DNA from: Triatoma infestans
Lineage: Eukaryota > Arthropoda > Insecta > Hemiptera > Reduviidae
NCBI GenBank assembly: GCA_011037195.1
Contig: JAAEAF010003563.1
Coordinates: forward strand, 1-64,000
DNA: 64,000 nucleotides
Direction: 5' to 3'
Shown here: positions 28,001-43,000 of the stretch, piece after piece
How positions within the stretch are numbered: the stretch's first letter is position 1
How the letters are laid out: the number at the start of each line of letters is the position of its first letter
Position numbers and translations under genes: made by a program
The notes under the pieces: model-generated
The model's input: only the letters and a program-made list of their open reading frames with translations
What the model was told of the DNA's origin: nothing
Database searches by the model: none

Positions 28001-31000
28001 TCTCGATTTCTCTCCAGTAACTTTGCTTACTTATTTCTAAATCAGACTCATACCAAAATATAATTCAATTTTATTAATGTTTGGTTGTTTATCGGGCGTA
28101 AATAAAAACAAGATAAATTCCTGCCAACGTTTCCATAAATTTATTATTTTTTTTAAGCCAATATATGTACTGCATGTAGTCACAATCATATTAAATACAT
28201 ACAAGACCGCTATATACGATGCACTTTGCACACTACACACTCAGAATACATTTTTGCCTTGAAGAGTTATTGAAATTTATAGATTGTAAAAATATCCCAT
28301 TTAATTGGGCATATGAGTTAAGAGAGCTTCTCTATCGGATAGGGGCAAATCATATTTGGAACAGTCAGAGTTCTGATATTATTAATAAAAATTATAATAG
28401 TTTGGTTGAAGCTTTTGAAAATCACTATTTGTCAAAAGATGTAGATTTTGTTATTAACTCACCGTTTAATGTATATTTTCGTAATGTCAGTAGCCTAGGA
28501 ATGCGAGAAGAGTATTTGTATCATAATATTAACATCAATAAAATTAGATTGATCTCATGGTTGAGGTTAGCTAGTAAAAAGTATACATGTATCTTTGTAA
28601 ATGAAGAAAAAGTTCAATTTAATAATGAGCAGTTATGCAGACTGTGTGATTCGGGGGATAAAGATGATTTGATCCACTACTTACTGTATTGTCCGTCTCT
28701 GTCTCCATACAGAGAAAAATACTTGAAACACTATTTGTCGGACTGTAATGACACAGTTTCTAATATAGAACAAGTACTCTCTCGTTTTGATGGAAACAAG
28801 ATTAATAATATATACTTATTTTTTGTCAAAAGTGTCAAGTTAAGAAAGCTACTTATAAATTAGCTTATTATAGTTCAGATGTATCGCCTAGTTATTTATC
28901 TCTATTTTCTTTAAATTCTTAATGAGTTTACAGTTTGTAAAATATTGTACTGATTACCAGATAAGGAGGATATTAATTTTCAAAATGTTTTGGTTTTTTA
29001 TTTTTATTTTAGATTTTCTATGAGTTTTGTATTTTGAGGTATATATATTTTATTTTATTTTTTCAAGTTTTTTGTTCTGTTTTGCTTATTAGTATTTCAT
29101 TTTTGTATTTCTCCCACTTCTTGCTATAGATTTTTGTATCTTTAAAGCAATAAAGTACATACATACATTTTTGCCTTGAAGAAGATAATAAATTTATCGA
29201 AACGTTGGCAGGAATTCATTTTGTGTTTTTTACTACTGGCCGAACCTCACGAATTTTAATAATGCAATTGAACTATATTAATTATAAGTAAAAAAAAATG
29301 TAAAAAACTTTATGTAAAACTTAACCAAATATCCGGGTGGTAGAAATGCCACGCCATGAGAAGAGACAATCATATTCTCCGATTAGCTCCTAGAAGAATA
29401 CTTTAGAAAATTATTTAGAAGCTTGAATGAAGGAATTCTAAATGCCAGAACTAGACACAAATCAAAGTAGACTGTTAAAGGGGTAGACCCAATTTACTGT
29501 TAATGTTAAATTGTTTAAAGGAAAAGTTTTATAATAAAACGTTGCTAAAAGATACGCAACCTCTATTCCTACCTAACCAACCCTTTACTATCCGTCGCCT
29601 TTTATGTCTGCTGTCTGCAGTACTCGTCAAAATATAGTAAATGACCATTTAAACTATATTAGCGTTTAAGTGGTGTAACGGGCAGAGAGTGGAGGTCAGC
29701 GACTCCTATCCTATGGAGATGTTTCTGCAGATACCTATGGCTTGTAGTCATGCAGAAAGTAGCTACTCCCTACCGCTCTTGGCAAATGGGCAGGGATCAT
29801 ATCAAATTGAAGCAACTCCCAGCTCTTACCACGTGCATGCTCGTTAAAAATTTCTGCCCAACGTTTGTTCACGCTCAATTTAATGAGATTCTTGGCAGAT
29901 GAGAATTCCAAAGGTTGGGATGGAGGGACAATCTGCATCCCTTCCTTGGCTAATCGGTCGCCTGTTCGTTCCTGAGCAGGTCACAGTGAGATGGAACCAT
30001 TGGAGGACGGTACCGCTAACAATTAATCCGGCTATTGCTTCCTTGCAGTCAGCCTTAAGCAATGGCGCACTAGTGGTAGCCTATGTTAAGGAAATAGTGA
30101 CCGCCTGAGAGTCGATAAATATGACTGCATTTCTCTCGGGGTATTAGCGAGGTCTTCTAGAGATTAGTTACGGTCTTCAGTTCGCCCTCATAATTGGTAT
30201 TCATTTTAATACCATCTCTATTTCAAATTTACAATTTTCTACCAACCTTCTGACACACCAATTTACCTAAATATTTTATCATGCATTTCAGTAGTAGTCC
30301 TTTACTTTAGTGCACTGTAATGTAGAAGTTAAATAAGGGAGTGACAGAAGACTAAACAAAACGCATTTACTACCCCGAAATCGTCGCGGTCTGCGAAGAG
30401 GATTAGATCTCAAACCTACGGGGAGGCCATGTACTCAGAGAGGATTGCCGCGGCCGACTACCCCGAGGGAGTTGGATCCGGGGAGGCTTAAGGCCATCCA
30501 GAAATCCCTGTTTGCCACTATGGCGGCCTCTGCGGAGGATCGCCAAGTGCATTTTCTTAAATGCACTCATAATTCGGGACACCTCCTGCTCACCTGTACC
30601 GACACAGATAGTGCGGCGTGGGTGACAGAGTTCGTCCCTTCGCTGCGGCTCTGGGAAGGTGCTGCCCTCCGGACCCTGGTGGGGGACGAGGTCCCGAAGC
30701 CTGTAGTGTGCACGGTTTTCGTGCCACATGAGGATGGCGAGCCAGTAAAGGCAGAGCAGGTAATCAACCTTTTGCGATTTGGCAACCAGGGCTTGAAACC
30801 TGACCTGTGGACCGTCATGGGGTGTATCCCGGATAGCAAGGGCTAGCTCTTCACCTTTTCCATGGGACAGGAGTCCCTGGTCGCTTTGAGGAGGCTGGAC
30901 ATGTCTCCATACTATGGGTTCGGTAGAATTAAATTTCGAACCAAAGATAAACCAGGTGAGGTGCAAAAGGAAGCTACCGCCGCCAAGGCGCTTGGCCAGA

Positions 31001-34000
31001 CGGAGGAAGCTTCCGCCCCCTGAGTCAGCGCTGACCCCCACGATAGAACCGGCAGTGTGGATTGGCGCACAAAGAGCCTCGGCTAGCCGGAAGAAAGGCG
31101 AGAAGAGAGGCAAGGAAACAAGGAGGAGGGAGGGCTTGTCCGTCGCCACCGGCGGGGCCGGGACCAGCCCGCTGTTGAGGCCTCAGGTCACTCAGCATGT
31201 GCTGGCACCCGGGGGTGCTGGTGAATGGCGGAAAGACGAGCCTAGCACGTCTTCCCTCACTACTACATCACAATGATGGGTCTACGGATCCTGCAAGTCA
31301 ACCTCCATCATGCCAGGGCAGCTTCGGCTATCCTATCTAAGAAAGAATGTGCTTGCACATCGCTTTGGTGCAGGAACCGTGGCTAGTGGCTGAAGAGGTC
31401 AGAGGCATGGTACTGTACCCCTCCGAGGTAAGGTACTGTACTGCAGGGGCTCTGAGAAACCCAAGAGCCTGTATAGTTCTTAACAGCTTGACGATTTTGT
31501 TACAGCAATCATCTCGGTTTCTACCGAAGGCGGAACTAGAAGGATGGTCGTCTTTCTGCCTACTTCCCAGGTGAGGACCAGCAGTGCCCGCCGGAGCTTT
31601 GGCGGTCATCATCAACTACTGCGAAGCAAGGAATCTTCCGCTTCTCGTGAGCTGTGACGCCAATGCGCACCACGCTACATGGGGAAGCAAAAACTGCTAC
31701 AGCAGAGTTAAGTCCCTTTTGGAATTTATCTATGGTAAAGGGTTACTAATATCTAATATAGGTAAGGAACCCACCTTCGTCACGGTGTCAGAATGGAGGT
31801 GTTGGACTTGACCAATCTTAGCTGTGACCCTGACTAATCGTGAGCTGTGACGCCAATGCGCACCACGCCACACGGGGAAGCAGCAACTGCAACAGCAAAG
31901 GTAAGTCCCTTTTGGAATTTATCTAAATTTGGGGTAAAGGGTAAGGAACCCACCTTCGTCACGGTGGTCAGGAGGGAGGTGTTGGACTTGACTCTGACCA
32001 ATCTTAGGATGTGTGACATGATTAAGAATTGGCATGTGTCGTCATATTCCAATCTTAGGCACATCAGATTCGACATCGACCCCCCCTCTCGCTGCTACGG
32101 TAGGCCGTATTCCGAAACCCAGGGGGAAACCGATTGGGTAGGATATGTAGATTCCCTTAAGGACAAGTTAGCACAGGGAGTCTCGGATAGGAGAGGGGTG
32201 GAGGGACTGGAACGGATGGTGGAGGAGGTGCAGGAGGCGATAGGCACGGCTTACCAGGAAAACTGTCGGAAAGGTCACGACCACAAAGGGGAATGACGGT
32301 CTGGTGGAACAACCACCTCGAAAAGTTAAGCGCTGAGGTGAGAAGACTGTTCAATAGGGCCAAACTTACCCAGAACTGGACCGCATGCAGAAACGCCCTC
32401 ACGCAGTACAATAAAGAAATTAGGAATCGAAAAGATGTTCATGAAGGAGGTTTTGCGAGGGGATTGTAGATGTCCATTCGGGTGCCAGAATCCACAGAAT
32501 CCTGACCAAAGACAGTACTGCGTATAAAGTAGGGTTTCTTAAGAAGAGGGATGGAACCTTCACTGTATCAGAAGAGGAAAGCCTAGAGCTTCTCATGGAG
32601 ACGCATTTTCCAGGCTCGTCCCGACAGTAAGGCTCAGAGGTGCGGTTTCCCCTGAGGAAAGGCATACTAGACCATCCTCAGAGGATTGGAAACGGCCACT
32701 TTCATCACAAGGCCAAATAAGGTCAGGTGGGCCATAACAAATCCCAACCCTTAAATCTCCAGGGGTAGATGAGATTTACCCGGTCCTTCTACATAAAGGA
32801 CAAGAAATACTGTTACCATACATGTGTAAAATCTTTAGGGCGTGCAATTCGTCTGGAAATTGGACTGGACAGAATAGAAGTAGAAGTTGTTAAAAGAATG
32901 GTGTTTCCATCAGTTGGTGGCACAAGATTCAACTGATGGAAAACAACCGCCTTCCAAAAATTTGCTTATTTGCCTTGCAAAATCTGGCCAGTTTGCAGAC
33001 AAAAGAAATTAAATACAATTGGAAAATAAATTAACTTGTATTGGAGCGGTCGATATTATTCATAATCATATTCAAGGTAATAGCACACTAATTCAAACTG
33101 ACATTAAAAATATAATATAAAAACTTAAAAATAATCATTTTTCTACTGACATAAATTCCGTACTTGAATCTCGTTACAATCCCAATTTTAGATTAATTAG
33201 CAGCCTAACTTTAGGAGAACCATATTTACAATTTAGAGTCCCTATTTCTAAACTTAGAGTGGTCAGTCAGATAAGAATTTGTCAGCCTAATAACTGTACA
33301 ATAATTTATAAAGGTATCCGCCACAAATTCGAAGGTTACATCTCAGACTGCCCTACATGCAATAGTAAAACACAAGATAATTTGTATCATTTTCTATTAA
33401 AGTGTCCCACATATGTTAATAATAGGTCTAAATATATAGGTAGGTACATCAATAATGATCTTGATGAAAAGAGCAATGTAGAGTGTTTGTTATATATTAA
33501 TGACTCAGATAAATGAGATAATTTGTTCTATTTCATTGTTAATTCTCTAAAGATAAGAAATTTAGCTGTTTTGTGAATGTTTTTATTTATTTGTTTTATT
33601 TTATTTTGTTTTAACTTTTTATTTCATTTTATTGCAAGAAGACTCATTTACTGGTTTATGTTACATTTTGTTTAAGACATGTATATCTCAAGTATTCTAA
33701 AGTAGATGATTTTGATCTATTTAAATCTTCTAAATTATCAAAATTTGTTTATTACCAGAGAGAGCTTTTATGTTGATTTTGTAGATAATGTAACTGCTTT
33801 ATTGATGTTTTTTATTTTATTTGTATTGCAAGAAGCAACTCCATTTGTATGGGGGATAACCCCAAAAACAAATTAATAAATATTCTATTCTATTCTATTC
33901 TATTCTTTAGGGCGTGCATAGCTCGTCGATATACACCGGTAACTTGGCGTAGTGTCAAAGTAATCTACCTTCCTAAGGTCGGTAGAGTGTCTGACCTAAC

Positions 34001-37000
34001 GCCGAGCTCCTATATACCGATCAGCCTATCTTCCTTCCTAAGCAACGCTTTAGAAAGATTGGTGGAGTACATTAGAGATGAGGTTCTAAGTGTAACCCTT
34101 CTAAGTGCCCGCTAATAAGCTTATTAACCAGGTAGGTCGGCAGAGGGCGCTCTGGATGATCTCAATAGGCAACTTTCAAAATCCCTAGAGGATAAAGAGA
34201 TTGCGGTAGCCACCTTTTTAGAATCAAAGGGCGCATTCAACTACGTATTGTGTTCCTCGGTCACTACCTCTCTCCAAAGAAGAGGAGTACCAGCAGTGTT
34301 ATGCGACTGGATGGAGTCTGGTCTAAGAAATAGAATTAATATTTCCACAATAGGCCAGACCACCCTTATGGTGAAAGTAGGAGGGCGTGCCCAGAAGGAG
34401 GAGTATTGTCCCCTCTGATGTGGACACTGGTCGTTGATGACCTCCTCCATGATTTATCTGCGAATGGCTACGACTGTCTGGGCTATGCAGATGACTTAGC
34501 GATTGCAGTAAGAGGCAAACATCCCAGTATAATCTCAGAGCGGGTACAAGGCGCTCTTAACATGGTCAGGAACTGGTGCAGGGAGGAGGAGTTATCCATA
34601 AACCCCCACAAAACCATAATAGTTCCTTTCACCCACCTAAACTTGGGCACACTCCGATTCCATTTGCGCTGGAGGCTAAATACCTAGGGGTTACATTTGT
34701 CCGCAGACTCACTTGGAATCAACACATCGACAAGACTGCACTCAAGGTCAATGTGTCGTTCAACTGGTGCAGACGACTCTGTGGTAGGAACTGAAGCTTG
34801 CGCTCCAGTCTGACCCTCTGGGTTTAACCAGGGTCATCAGACTCATGATCATGCATGGGTCGGTGGTCACGCTGACCATGATTCTGCAGAAGGGGACGGT
34901 GGAGCTGAGTCGAATCGAAAAGGCAAGCATGCCTGGGTGTCATGGGGGCCATAAGGACCACCCCGACTGCGGCGTTGGAGGTCCTCCTTAACTTACCACC
35001 GTTGCATCTTCTCATCCAAGGGGAGGCCATAATGGGAATTCATAGGCTCCTGCAGGGGCCGCCACCATTACCTCTAAGCATGATTCTGTTAACCAGAGGT
35101 TGATAGAAGAAGTTAAGGCTGACCATGTATTTGACCATGCCTACCGATAGGATGATTCCCAAGCTCTATTTTGAAAGGAACTTCCACATTGTTATACCAA
35201 TCAGGGATGAATGGGACAGGGACCCCCTCTGCTCGGTAACTCGGACTGGTGTACTGACGGCTCCGAAACTCCGACGGGGGTGGGAGCTGGGTCCTATGGG
35301 GGCAGGTCTAAAGTCAAGATTAAGGCCAGCCTAGGGAAGTACGGTACGGTCTTTCAGGCCGAAGTTGTGGCGTTACAACTCTGCGCTAAGGAGATTGATT
35401 GTAAGACAAGGGTTAGTGGGTAGAAGAGTATATATTCCGATAGTCAGGCAGTCCTGAAGGCCCTTTCCCCACATCAAATAGTCTCAAGACTGCCTATCTG
35501 GCCTAACCGAGGTGGGTCCTTGCAATAAGCTGACACTCCGCTGAGTGCCGGGTCATGCGAGGTTCCTTGGCAACGAAAGGGTGGATGCCCTGGCGTGGGA
35601 GGCTCGAAGGATACCTTTATAGGCCCCGAGCCCTTCTGCAGGTTGTCCAGGAGCCTCATTCACACTTCTATCAAGGAATGGATCGAAGACCAGCACCTGC
35701 GAAGGTGGAAAAGTACGCCAGGGCAGAGGCTGGCTAAACTCTTCATTAAGAGACATTTGCCTAAATTTACCAAGGACCTACTGAGCCATAAGGCTAATAC
35801 TGGGTCTACTAACAGGGCATTGCAGGCTGATTAGGCACATGCACCACTTATTACTTGCAGACAACGCATTATGCCGTTTCTGTAGGACCGAGGAGGAAAC
35901 CCCAGTACACATCCTTTGTGAGTGTGCCGAACTGGCGAGAACAAGGTTCTTCAACTGGGGATTAGTAATCCCGAAGCCACGAGCTTCATGACGGAGCCAC
36001 TTTCAGCTTTGCTAGGGCTTTGATTGAGAGAGCAAAGCTGAAGGATGTGCTATAAACCCAGGGGATCCACAAGAGACCTCTCAATGGAATGAGGCCTGGC
36101 CCTCCCCAATCTAATCTACTTCAATTTTTCTTTTGTGACTTCACAGTTTAATAAGTTATTGCCCAGCAAAAATTCATTTAAGGTTATCTCATTTTTTGTT
36201 TTTTGTTCGTTCTTTTCTCTTTTTTGTTTTGTGTTTTCTAACAAATGTAAATAGGGAAAAATTTTGTAATTAAATGTTATGTACCAGCAGTAAATAAGTA
36301 ACATGATTTTTCTTTCCTGTTTCCCCATTTGTTTCATTTTTCATTGAAACAGGGACCTCATATTATGTAGCCGAGACCAATCAGCAATTCACGACCCTCC
36401 ATTAATTTTTTCCTTTCTTAATTTAATATTTTTTTCGTCAGATTTTATTTTCATAATTCTCCTTCCTTATTATTCGTTATTTTTCAATATTAATTTTCGT
36501 TAGTAATTCCATTTAATTTTCTTTTAGGTTTTTTTTTTATTAAATCCTCAAACCATATTATTATTTCTTGAAACCCCCCTTCACCACTGAGCTGCCGCAA
36601 AATTTGTTCACTTATAGAGAAGTAAGTGTAACAATCCCTCTTTAAATATTCTTCCTCTTGACCCAAAGAACTAATGTTTCTAAAGATACTATCATATTTT
36701 GAATTTATAACTTTTTGTGTCCAAACTTACAAAATTGTTTTTAAGGTTTTTCTTCATATTTCTTAGATTATTTTGAACAAAAGGAACATCTTGTGGATTC
36801 CAAACATCCTGAGTCCAATTTTTTTTCAAGCGATGCAGCCCAATTGAACAGTATAAAGTTATTATTTCTCAGCTCAACAAGACGATTGTAGTATTGCTTT
36901 AAAAGACTGTGGTCAGGAACGGATAATATTTTATACCAAAAATTTAACATTCTATACACACTCGGCATAATACGTGGGAAGTGGAGTAAATATTTGAAAA

Positions 37001-40000
37001 ACTTTAACTGAACACTCTCTATTTTATCACAGTATGTGGAAACCCAGATTTCAGAGCAATATAAAATTACAGAGGTCACTATCGACTTGTATAAAAGAGT
37101 TTTAGCTCGCCATATGTCAGAATTGTAATAAGATAGAATTTGAGAACTTTAGAAATTGCAACATTACTTTCGATTTGGAAATAATCGGCTGTCCTGGCGA
37201 ATTTACTCGATGTTGAAAGAGGAACCCCTAAATATGTAAAAGAGTGAAAAACTGGGAGAGATATATTGTTAAATGTAAATGGTTTAACATTTTTAAAATT
37301 TTCCAGATTTTGAAAAGGGCTACAATTGTTTTTTTAATATTCACAGATAGCCCATTAATCAAACAATATCTGCTTAACAACTGTAACTTAAGCTGCATGT
37401 CTTTCCACGAATAGGCTGTTATCGCGAAATTGTTCGCGAAGAGAAGCATTAATAAATCTTTATTAAAACAAAATACCTTTATTAAAATCTTTAAAACCTT
37501 TATTAAAATAAATTAATAAATCATTTGATCTAAAGAAGTCTACAATATTACCAAGATATAAATAGAACAATATTGCACTTAATTTTTCCCTTGAAGAACA
37601 CCTTTACAGTCTTTGATTTTCTGGATTGAAAGATTATAATTGATTGTAGCGTTGGAGTAAATTTAATTAACTAATCTAATGAGTTTCGGGCTAACTCCAA
37701 TTTCGAATAATTTGTGGAATAACTTATTATGATTAATTCAACCAAGCGCCTTTCTAAAATCTACAAAAATTGTAAAGAGCTTACTTATCTCTTTTCTTAA
37801 ATGAATGTTAATTACCGAGCTTAAAACAAAGATGGCATCAGTACAATTTCTACTCTGTCTAAAGCCCACTGTTCCTCGGGGAGTACGTTATTATTTTCTG
37901 CCCATAACGTTAATCGTTTACAAAGAATATGACCAACAACTCTGTCATGCAATTCACAAGCGTAATTCCCCTATAATTAGCAATGGGATTTCTTTTTTCT
38001 ATAGAAGCTTCAGTTTTGATCTTCCCCACCCTTTAGGTGTTTGTTCCTCTCTCCAAATTTCATTAAACAAAATTAAAATATAATGAGCCCAATTGGTAGG
38101 AAGGAATTTGAAAACTTCACTGGGAATTGTGCCTTGCCCAGGTGCAGTATTATTTTTGGACGAGGTTATGCTTAGCTTTAATTCTTCCATTGAAATAGGA
38201 TCATCTAGATCCGGATAGCACACTCCAAAATATAAAACATTATCTACTAAATTAGCATTTAATTGAAATGAACTATTATAAAATGAAATCCATTCATTAA
38301 GGTCAACAGGATTACTATGTTGTTTACTATTGAAATATTAGTTAAGAGCCCAGAATTCTTTGGAGTTATTTATGTTACGAAATTTCTCCATCCAACTATT
38401 TTTATAATCTTTTTTTCCTGTAGTAAAGTACTTTTATATAATTATTTTGCAGAGAGGTATACATTTAATTTTGCTCTTTCCAATCCTGAGGATTCTGTAA
38501 AGCCTATAACACTTTTTAACTATTCTTTTACCATTTCTACAATCTACAGTATTAATATTGTATAAATTATTTTATTTGTATTTAGCCGCTTTCCGATTAA
38601 TTTAATCTTTTTAATTATGCCAACATTAGTTAAGAGCGTTTGAAAAGTTTCATATGTATATAACAGTTCTAATATAAAATATCAACCTAGACACTATTTA
38701 AATATATCTTATCGGAGGTTTTTAAAAGACATTGAAATTTAATTAGATCATCATAGGATGCGCGCAATATGTCTGAAGCCCAATTGATGCTGTAGTATAA
38801 GTTCTGTATGGTGTGTAAGTCGTCTTATGAGCCATTTTTCCAAGAATTTTCCTAGAATCAAAAGCAAACTGATTGGCCTAATAATGTCTATGGAGACTTG
38901 CCTGGTTGGGTATCATACTTATTTCCATAGAAGGTATAGAATATTTCCAAATAAGAGAGTAAGAAATATTCCTTAAAGCAGGGTTAAATAGAAATGTGAG
39001 ATATATACTGTCTCTTTTGGTGTATGTAAGTTTAAGTATGTCTGCAGTAAAGTAGGCAGTAAATTTTTAAGTAGTTCTGGGATAAGAAGTTACTCCTCCA
39101 CTCCTCCCACTCCTGAACTGGAACTTTCCTTTCCCTTTTCCTGCACGCGAAGAGGAGACAAATTAACTTTTTTTTCTAAGTCAGCAAAATTGAACTTCCA
39201 ACCTAAGTGTCATCGAAGTCGACGACTCTAACCTCTTAGCCAATGTCGTAACTTGCTAGTTGTAGATTTCAATAGGTCCTTATACCTCACTCCCATGCAT
39301 CTCTACTTCTCCTCGCAAATCTTTATTTCTTGCATCTCTCTATATGTCTTAAAGAGAGGCTCTGCCCACTGCTAGGCTCATCTACGCTTCTCTTTTCTGC
39401 AACTTAATGCGAAGCTCGGTTTCACTGGCCAGTATCATCAGACGCCTTGTATCTTTCTCCCAGCCCACAGACTGCCCCTTCTCCGCCTATTAGTCCGTAC
39501 ACAGTCATACACAGGTTATGAAAATATTTAGTAAATGAGAAATTTCATCTACCCATGAAATCCATTTTTGCTACGAACAAATAAATAACTGTCGAACAGA
39601 TAAATTAAAAGTTATTTGCCTACTTCAGTGTAAAACTTATTGCTCAAGGAAAGCTTGGTCTTAACATAATTACCTTCTTCCAAAAATAAAATTGTATTAA
39701 AGGCTCCACTGTGACTTTCAAATAAAAAGCTGGATATTCTATTCTCTTCATCTGCACAAAGTTCTTCCATAGTTTGGTTCTATAATAAGAAATACCTCTG
39801 AACAATAGTATTTCTCTTATATATATAAAATAATTTTGATCAAGATTACGTACTTCTTTACCTATTCTATACATAGGAAAGCAGGCATCATGTCTTTCAA
39901 CAACAATCAGGTAAGTTGCAACATTAAGTAATATGGTGAATGTTACAGCTTCAAGTACTTTTAACCATTTATATTTGATAAACCTAAAATATTTTTTACT

Positions 40001-43000
40001 TAAACTCTCAAAAAAATTTTAATTTTTAGTAAATACTTAAAGTTTACTTCTTTATCGTTAATTTGGGTCACCTAAGAAAGAAGTAATGTACATTACAATC
40101 TGAGTATTTTGAGATTAATTTTCATTAATTTCATTACTGCGCAGAGAAGAATAGGTCCATCGGAAATACATGTTCTCAAGATCTTTGAATAAGAAAGAAT
40201 TTTTTTAGCGAATGAAGTGAGTGAGTTAAATGTTGTTAAAGTGAAGTGAAGTTAAAGCGCAAGTGAAGAAAGCCCTTAACCGAACTTACGATTTTCTGAA
40301 TAGTTTTTAAAGCTTTTCATGGTTCCTCGAAAACGACGGTATTATTATCTTTCTTCTTCTTCTTTACTGCAGGACAAATTAAAGCCTATGGGTTTTAAGT
40401 CGAGGGCTTTACCTTCCTCAACCACTCCTTCCACTTACAAATTTTTTCCTTCTCCCAGTTATCTCAATGAGGCCTTCCTCTTCTTCTTATCCCTATAGGA
40501 TGCCCAGTGAACAGCCTCTTGAGATTTCTTCTCTCTTCTATCCTTTCCTTTATATTATTATAATCTCGGATTGAATCCATATATTTATATTCTTATAATA
40601 TTTTGTTGGGAATATTGATTTTAGAAGGATTCTTAAGGAGTTTTTAATTAGCTTTAATTTTATATTAGGGCTCACTTTTAACTGCCTATTCAGTACAATA
40701 ATGTTCCATTTCTATGCAATATTAATGGCTACCAAATATCTAGTAAAAATCCCGGTGCTCCATGTTTGGAAGTTGGGCTTGTGGCTAGTAATTACACCCA
40801 ACAAAAAATCTATTACTACAAAACTCGAAGAAATTTTGCACAGTTACGACAAACAAACGGAAATTTCACATTAACATAGGATCGTGAAGGTATTGGTCAC
40901 TATATAGACAAGCAGCTCTTCAAACGCCTCAGAACTTGATAAATACAATATACACTTGTTGCCATTCAAGAAATCTGTTGGATTGGAGAAGGAAATTTTA
41001 GAAAAGAAAACAGCCATATATTATAGATGTATTGAGGTTGGCACATGATTAGAAGTGGATTCATCATTGCAAAAAAAAAAGTCGTGTTTTAAGCCCATGT
41101 ATCAACTTAAGTGACAGAGGAGAATAAAGTTATTTTTTATGAGAAACTTGAGAGGCGTTTTGATCTATGTCCAAGTGGCAATATTAAAATATTATTTGGA
41201 GGCTATAATGTGCAAATTGGCAAAAAGATATTATTCTCCTACAAAAGGAAAATATAGCGCATATGAAGGATTACATGACAATGGCTATGTCTCATAAATT
41301 TTGCGGTTTCAAAAAACCTGTTGATTGAAGGAACACTATTTTCCCTAGAAGATTTCATCAGTCAACTTGGTGATGTCTCTTGGATTCTCTTGGAGGCAGT
41401 GTTTTGAATCCAATTATCATATACGGATAAGTTCCATTTACAGGTCTTAATGAATTTAAGGACATTCCGAGGAGCAAATATGCACTCTTGATCACCGTCC
41501 ACTCTCACGATCACAACTCACATGTGCACGAGTAAGAACAAGAATGGTCCTCAAAGGTCTCCTCGATCTTGAATTGGGAGGCTAGCCAACCCTACGTCCA
41601 CGCCGTGAGGACCGGGCAACGCGCTCTTTGAGTGCGGCCAACAGGGCAATGGCGGGCCTGGCGGTAACCCACCGCGGGCCACCTCTTTAGTGTACCCCTA
41701 TCCTGCTTTCCCGTCCAACCCGATCCTTCACTTCCCTTATCGTGGGATGGGGGGTGGACTAGCTGCCCCCTCAGGTAAGGGCGACCCTGCGAACATCCCA
41801 GCCCAACATTTTACACGGGGAACATACACAATTACGAACACACACACAACAACACGTACACGCACATAGTACAGACTTGTAAGTAGGGCCCAATCCAAGG
41901 TGTCACGCGTTCCGTGCCGAGGGATGGATGGCACAGGGGTATTGTGCCGATAACGGAGCCTCCGGGGCACCGGGCGAAACCCCGGAGTATTTAGCCTTGC
42001 CCGGCTATTGCGGGGCTCTGGTCGGGGGGACGACCCTATCCCCAGCTACTCGTGGGAATAAATGGGTAGAAGAAAAAAAACAAAAGGTAAACAACTTAAG
42101 GCAGGGATGCCATTGAGAACTGGTCCAACAGGCCATGGGGATGGGAGTAATCCCACAACCAGTAAGGCCAGGGCACCAGGTAGAGGGATCACGGCGGTTG
42201 CCCAAGGCCAAGAGAGTGGGGCTTCTGATCCCGCAGCCGTTATGGCCACGGTAGAAACTGGCGTTATGCCAGTGACTGCCAAAGGCCGGGCTAGCGGGCC
42301 AGGGGGCTCTACGATCAAAGAGGCCAAGGCAAAGGCCGGAGGAAGCTTCAAGGCGGATTCGCTGGAAGCCATCGACCGCATGACAGAAAAGGACGTGGAA
42401 ATCGCCAGGCTGTCAGGGACCTCCAGAAAGGAGCTCAAAGCTCGTATTGAGGCAGGCCAGGAATATCACGAGGCCAAGCTTCAACTCATCAGAGAAAATT
42501 TCCTTCAATGGGCTGAACGCACAGCAAAGGCGACAAAAAGGCCCAGGTCGGAGGGGGAATCCCCTCCACAGCAGCGACCGCCCAAGAGGGTTAAAGCCAA
42601 GACTGCGGAGAAATCCTACAGTGAGGCTACCTCTACGGCGAAAATTGCGGTTGTGCAGAGGGGTTTCCCCGATAACCAGTTAGGCACGGAGAGGCTACAA
42701 GCCATCCAGAATGCCATTTTGGGGAAATACGACAAGATCCCAAGAGGCGGGCCGCAGGTCAGGTTGGCCAAATGTGCCCATAAACCAGGGTTTCTTGTTA
42801 TTACCTGTGCAGGGGATGATAGTCTGGGGTGGCTGAGGGAGATTATCCCAAAGCTTAAACCCTGGGAAGGTGCGAGCCTCCAGACACTCGAGGGGGGAGA
42901 CATACCGGGTCCTGAGACCTGTAAGGTCTTCATCCCTAACGAGGGAGGCAAGCAGGTGGAGGCTGAAAGGGTGCTCACTCGTTTAGAAGTGAGCAACCAA

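Noticed and set aside
28219..28863. A host gene with a 214-codon frame
   Set aside because: The frame crosses the 5' boundary of an insertion with a 20-bp duplication and its sequence is the C-terminal part of a non-LTR polyprotein.
30403..31149. Minus-strand 248-codon frame
   Set aside because: Antisense shadow of the decayed ORF1/endonuclease region of the 30-36 kb element.
33842..33906. TATTC tandem repeats as a CRISPR-like array or independent microsatellite
   Set aside because: They are the 3' tail of the nested non-LTR element.
39644..39874. Minus-strand 76-codon frame as a coding unit
   Set aside because: It is a shadow frame across CLC exons 8 and 9 and the intron between them; the CLC frame is another one.
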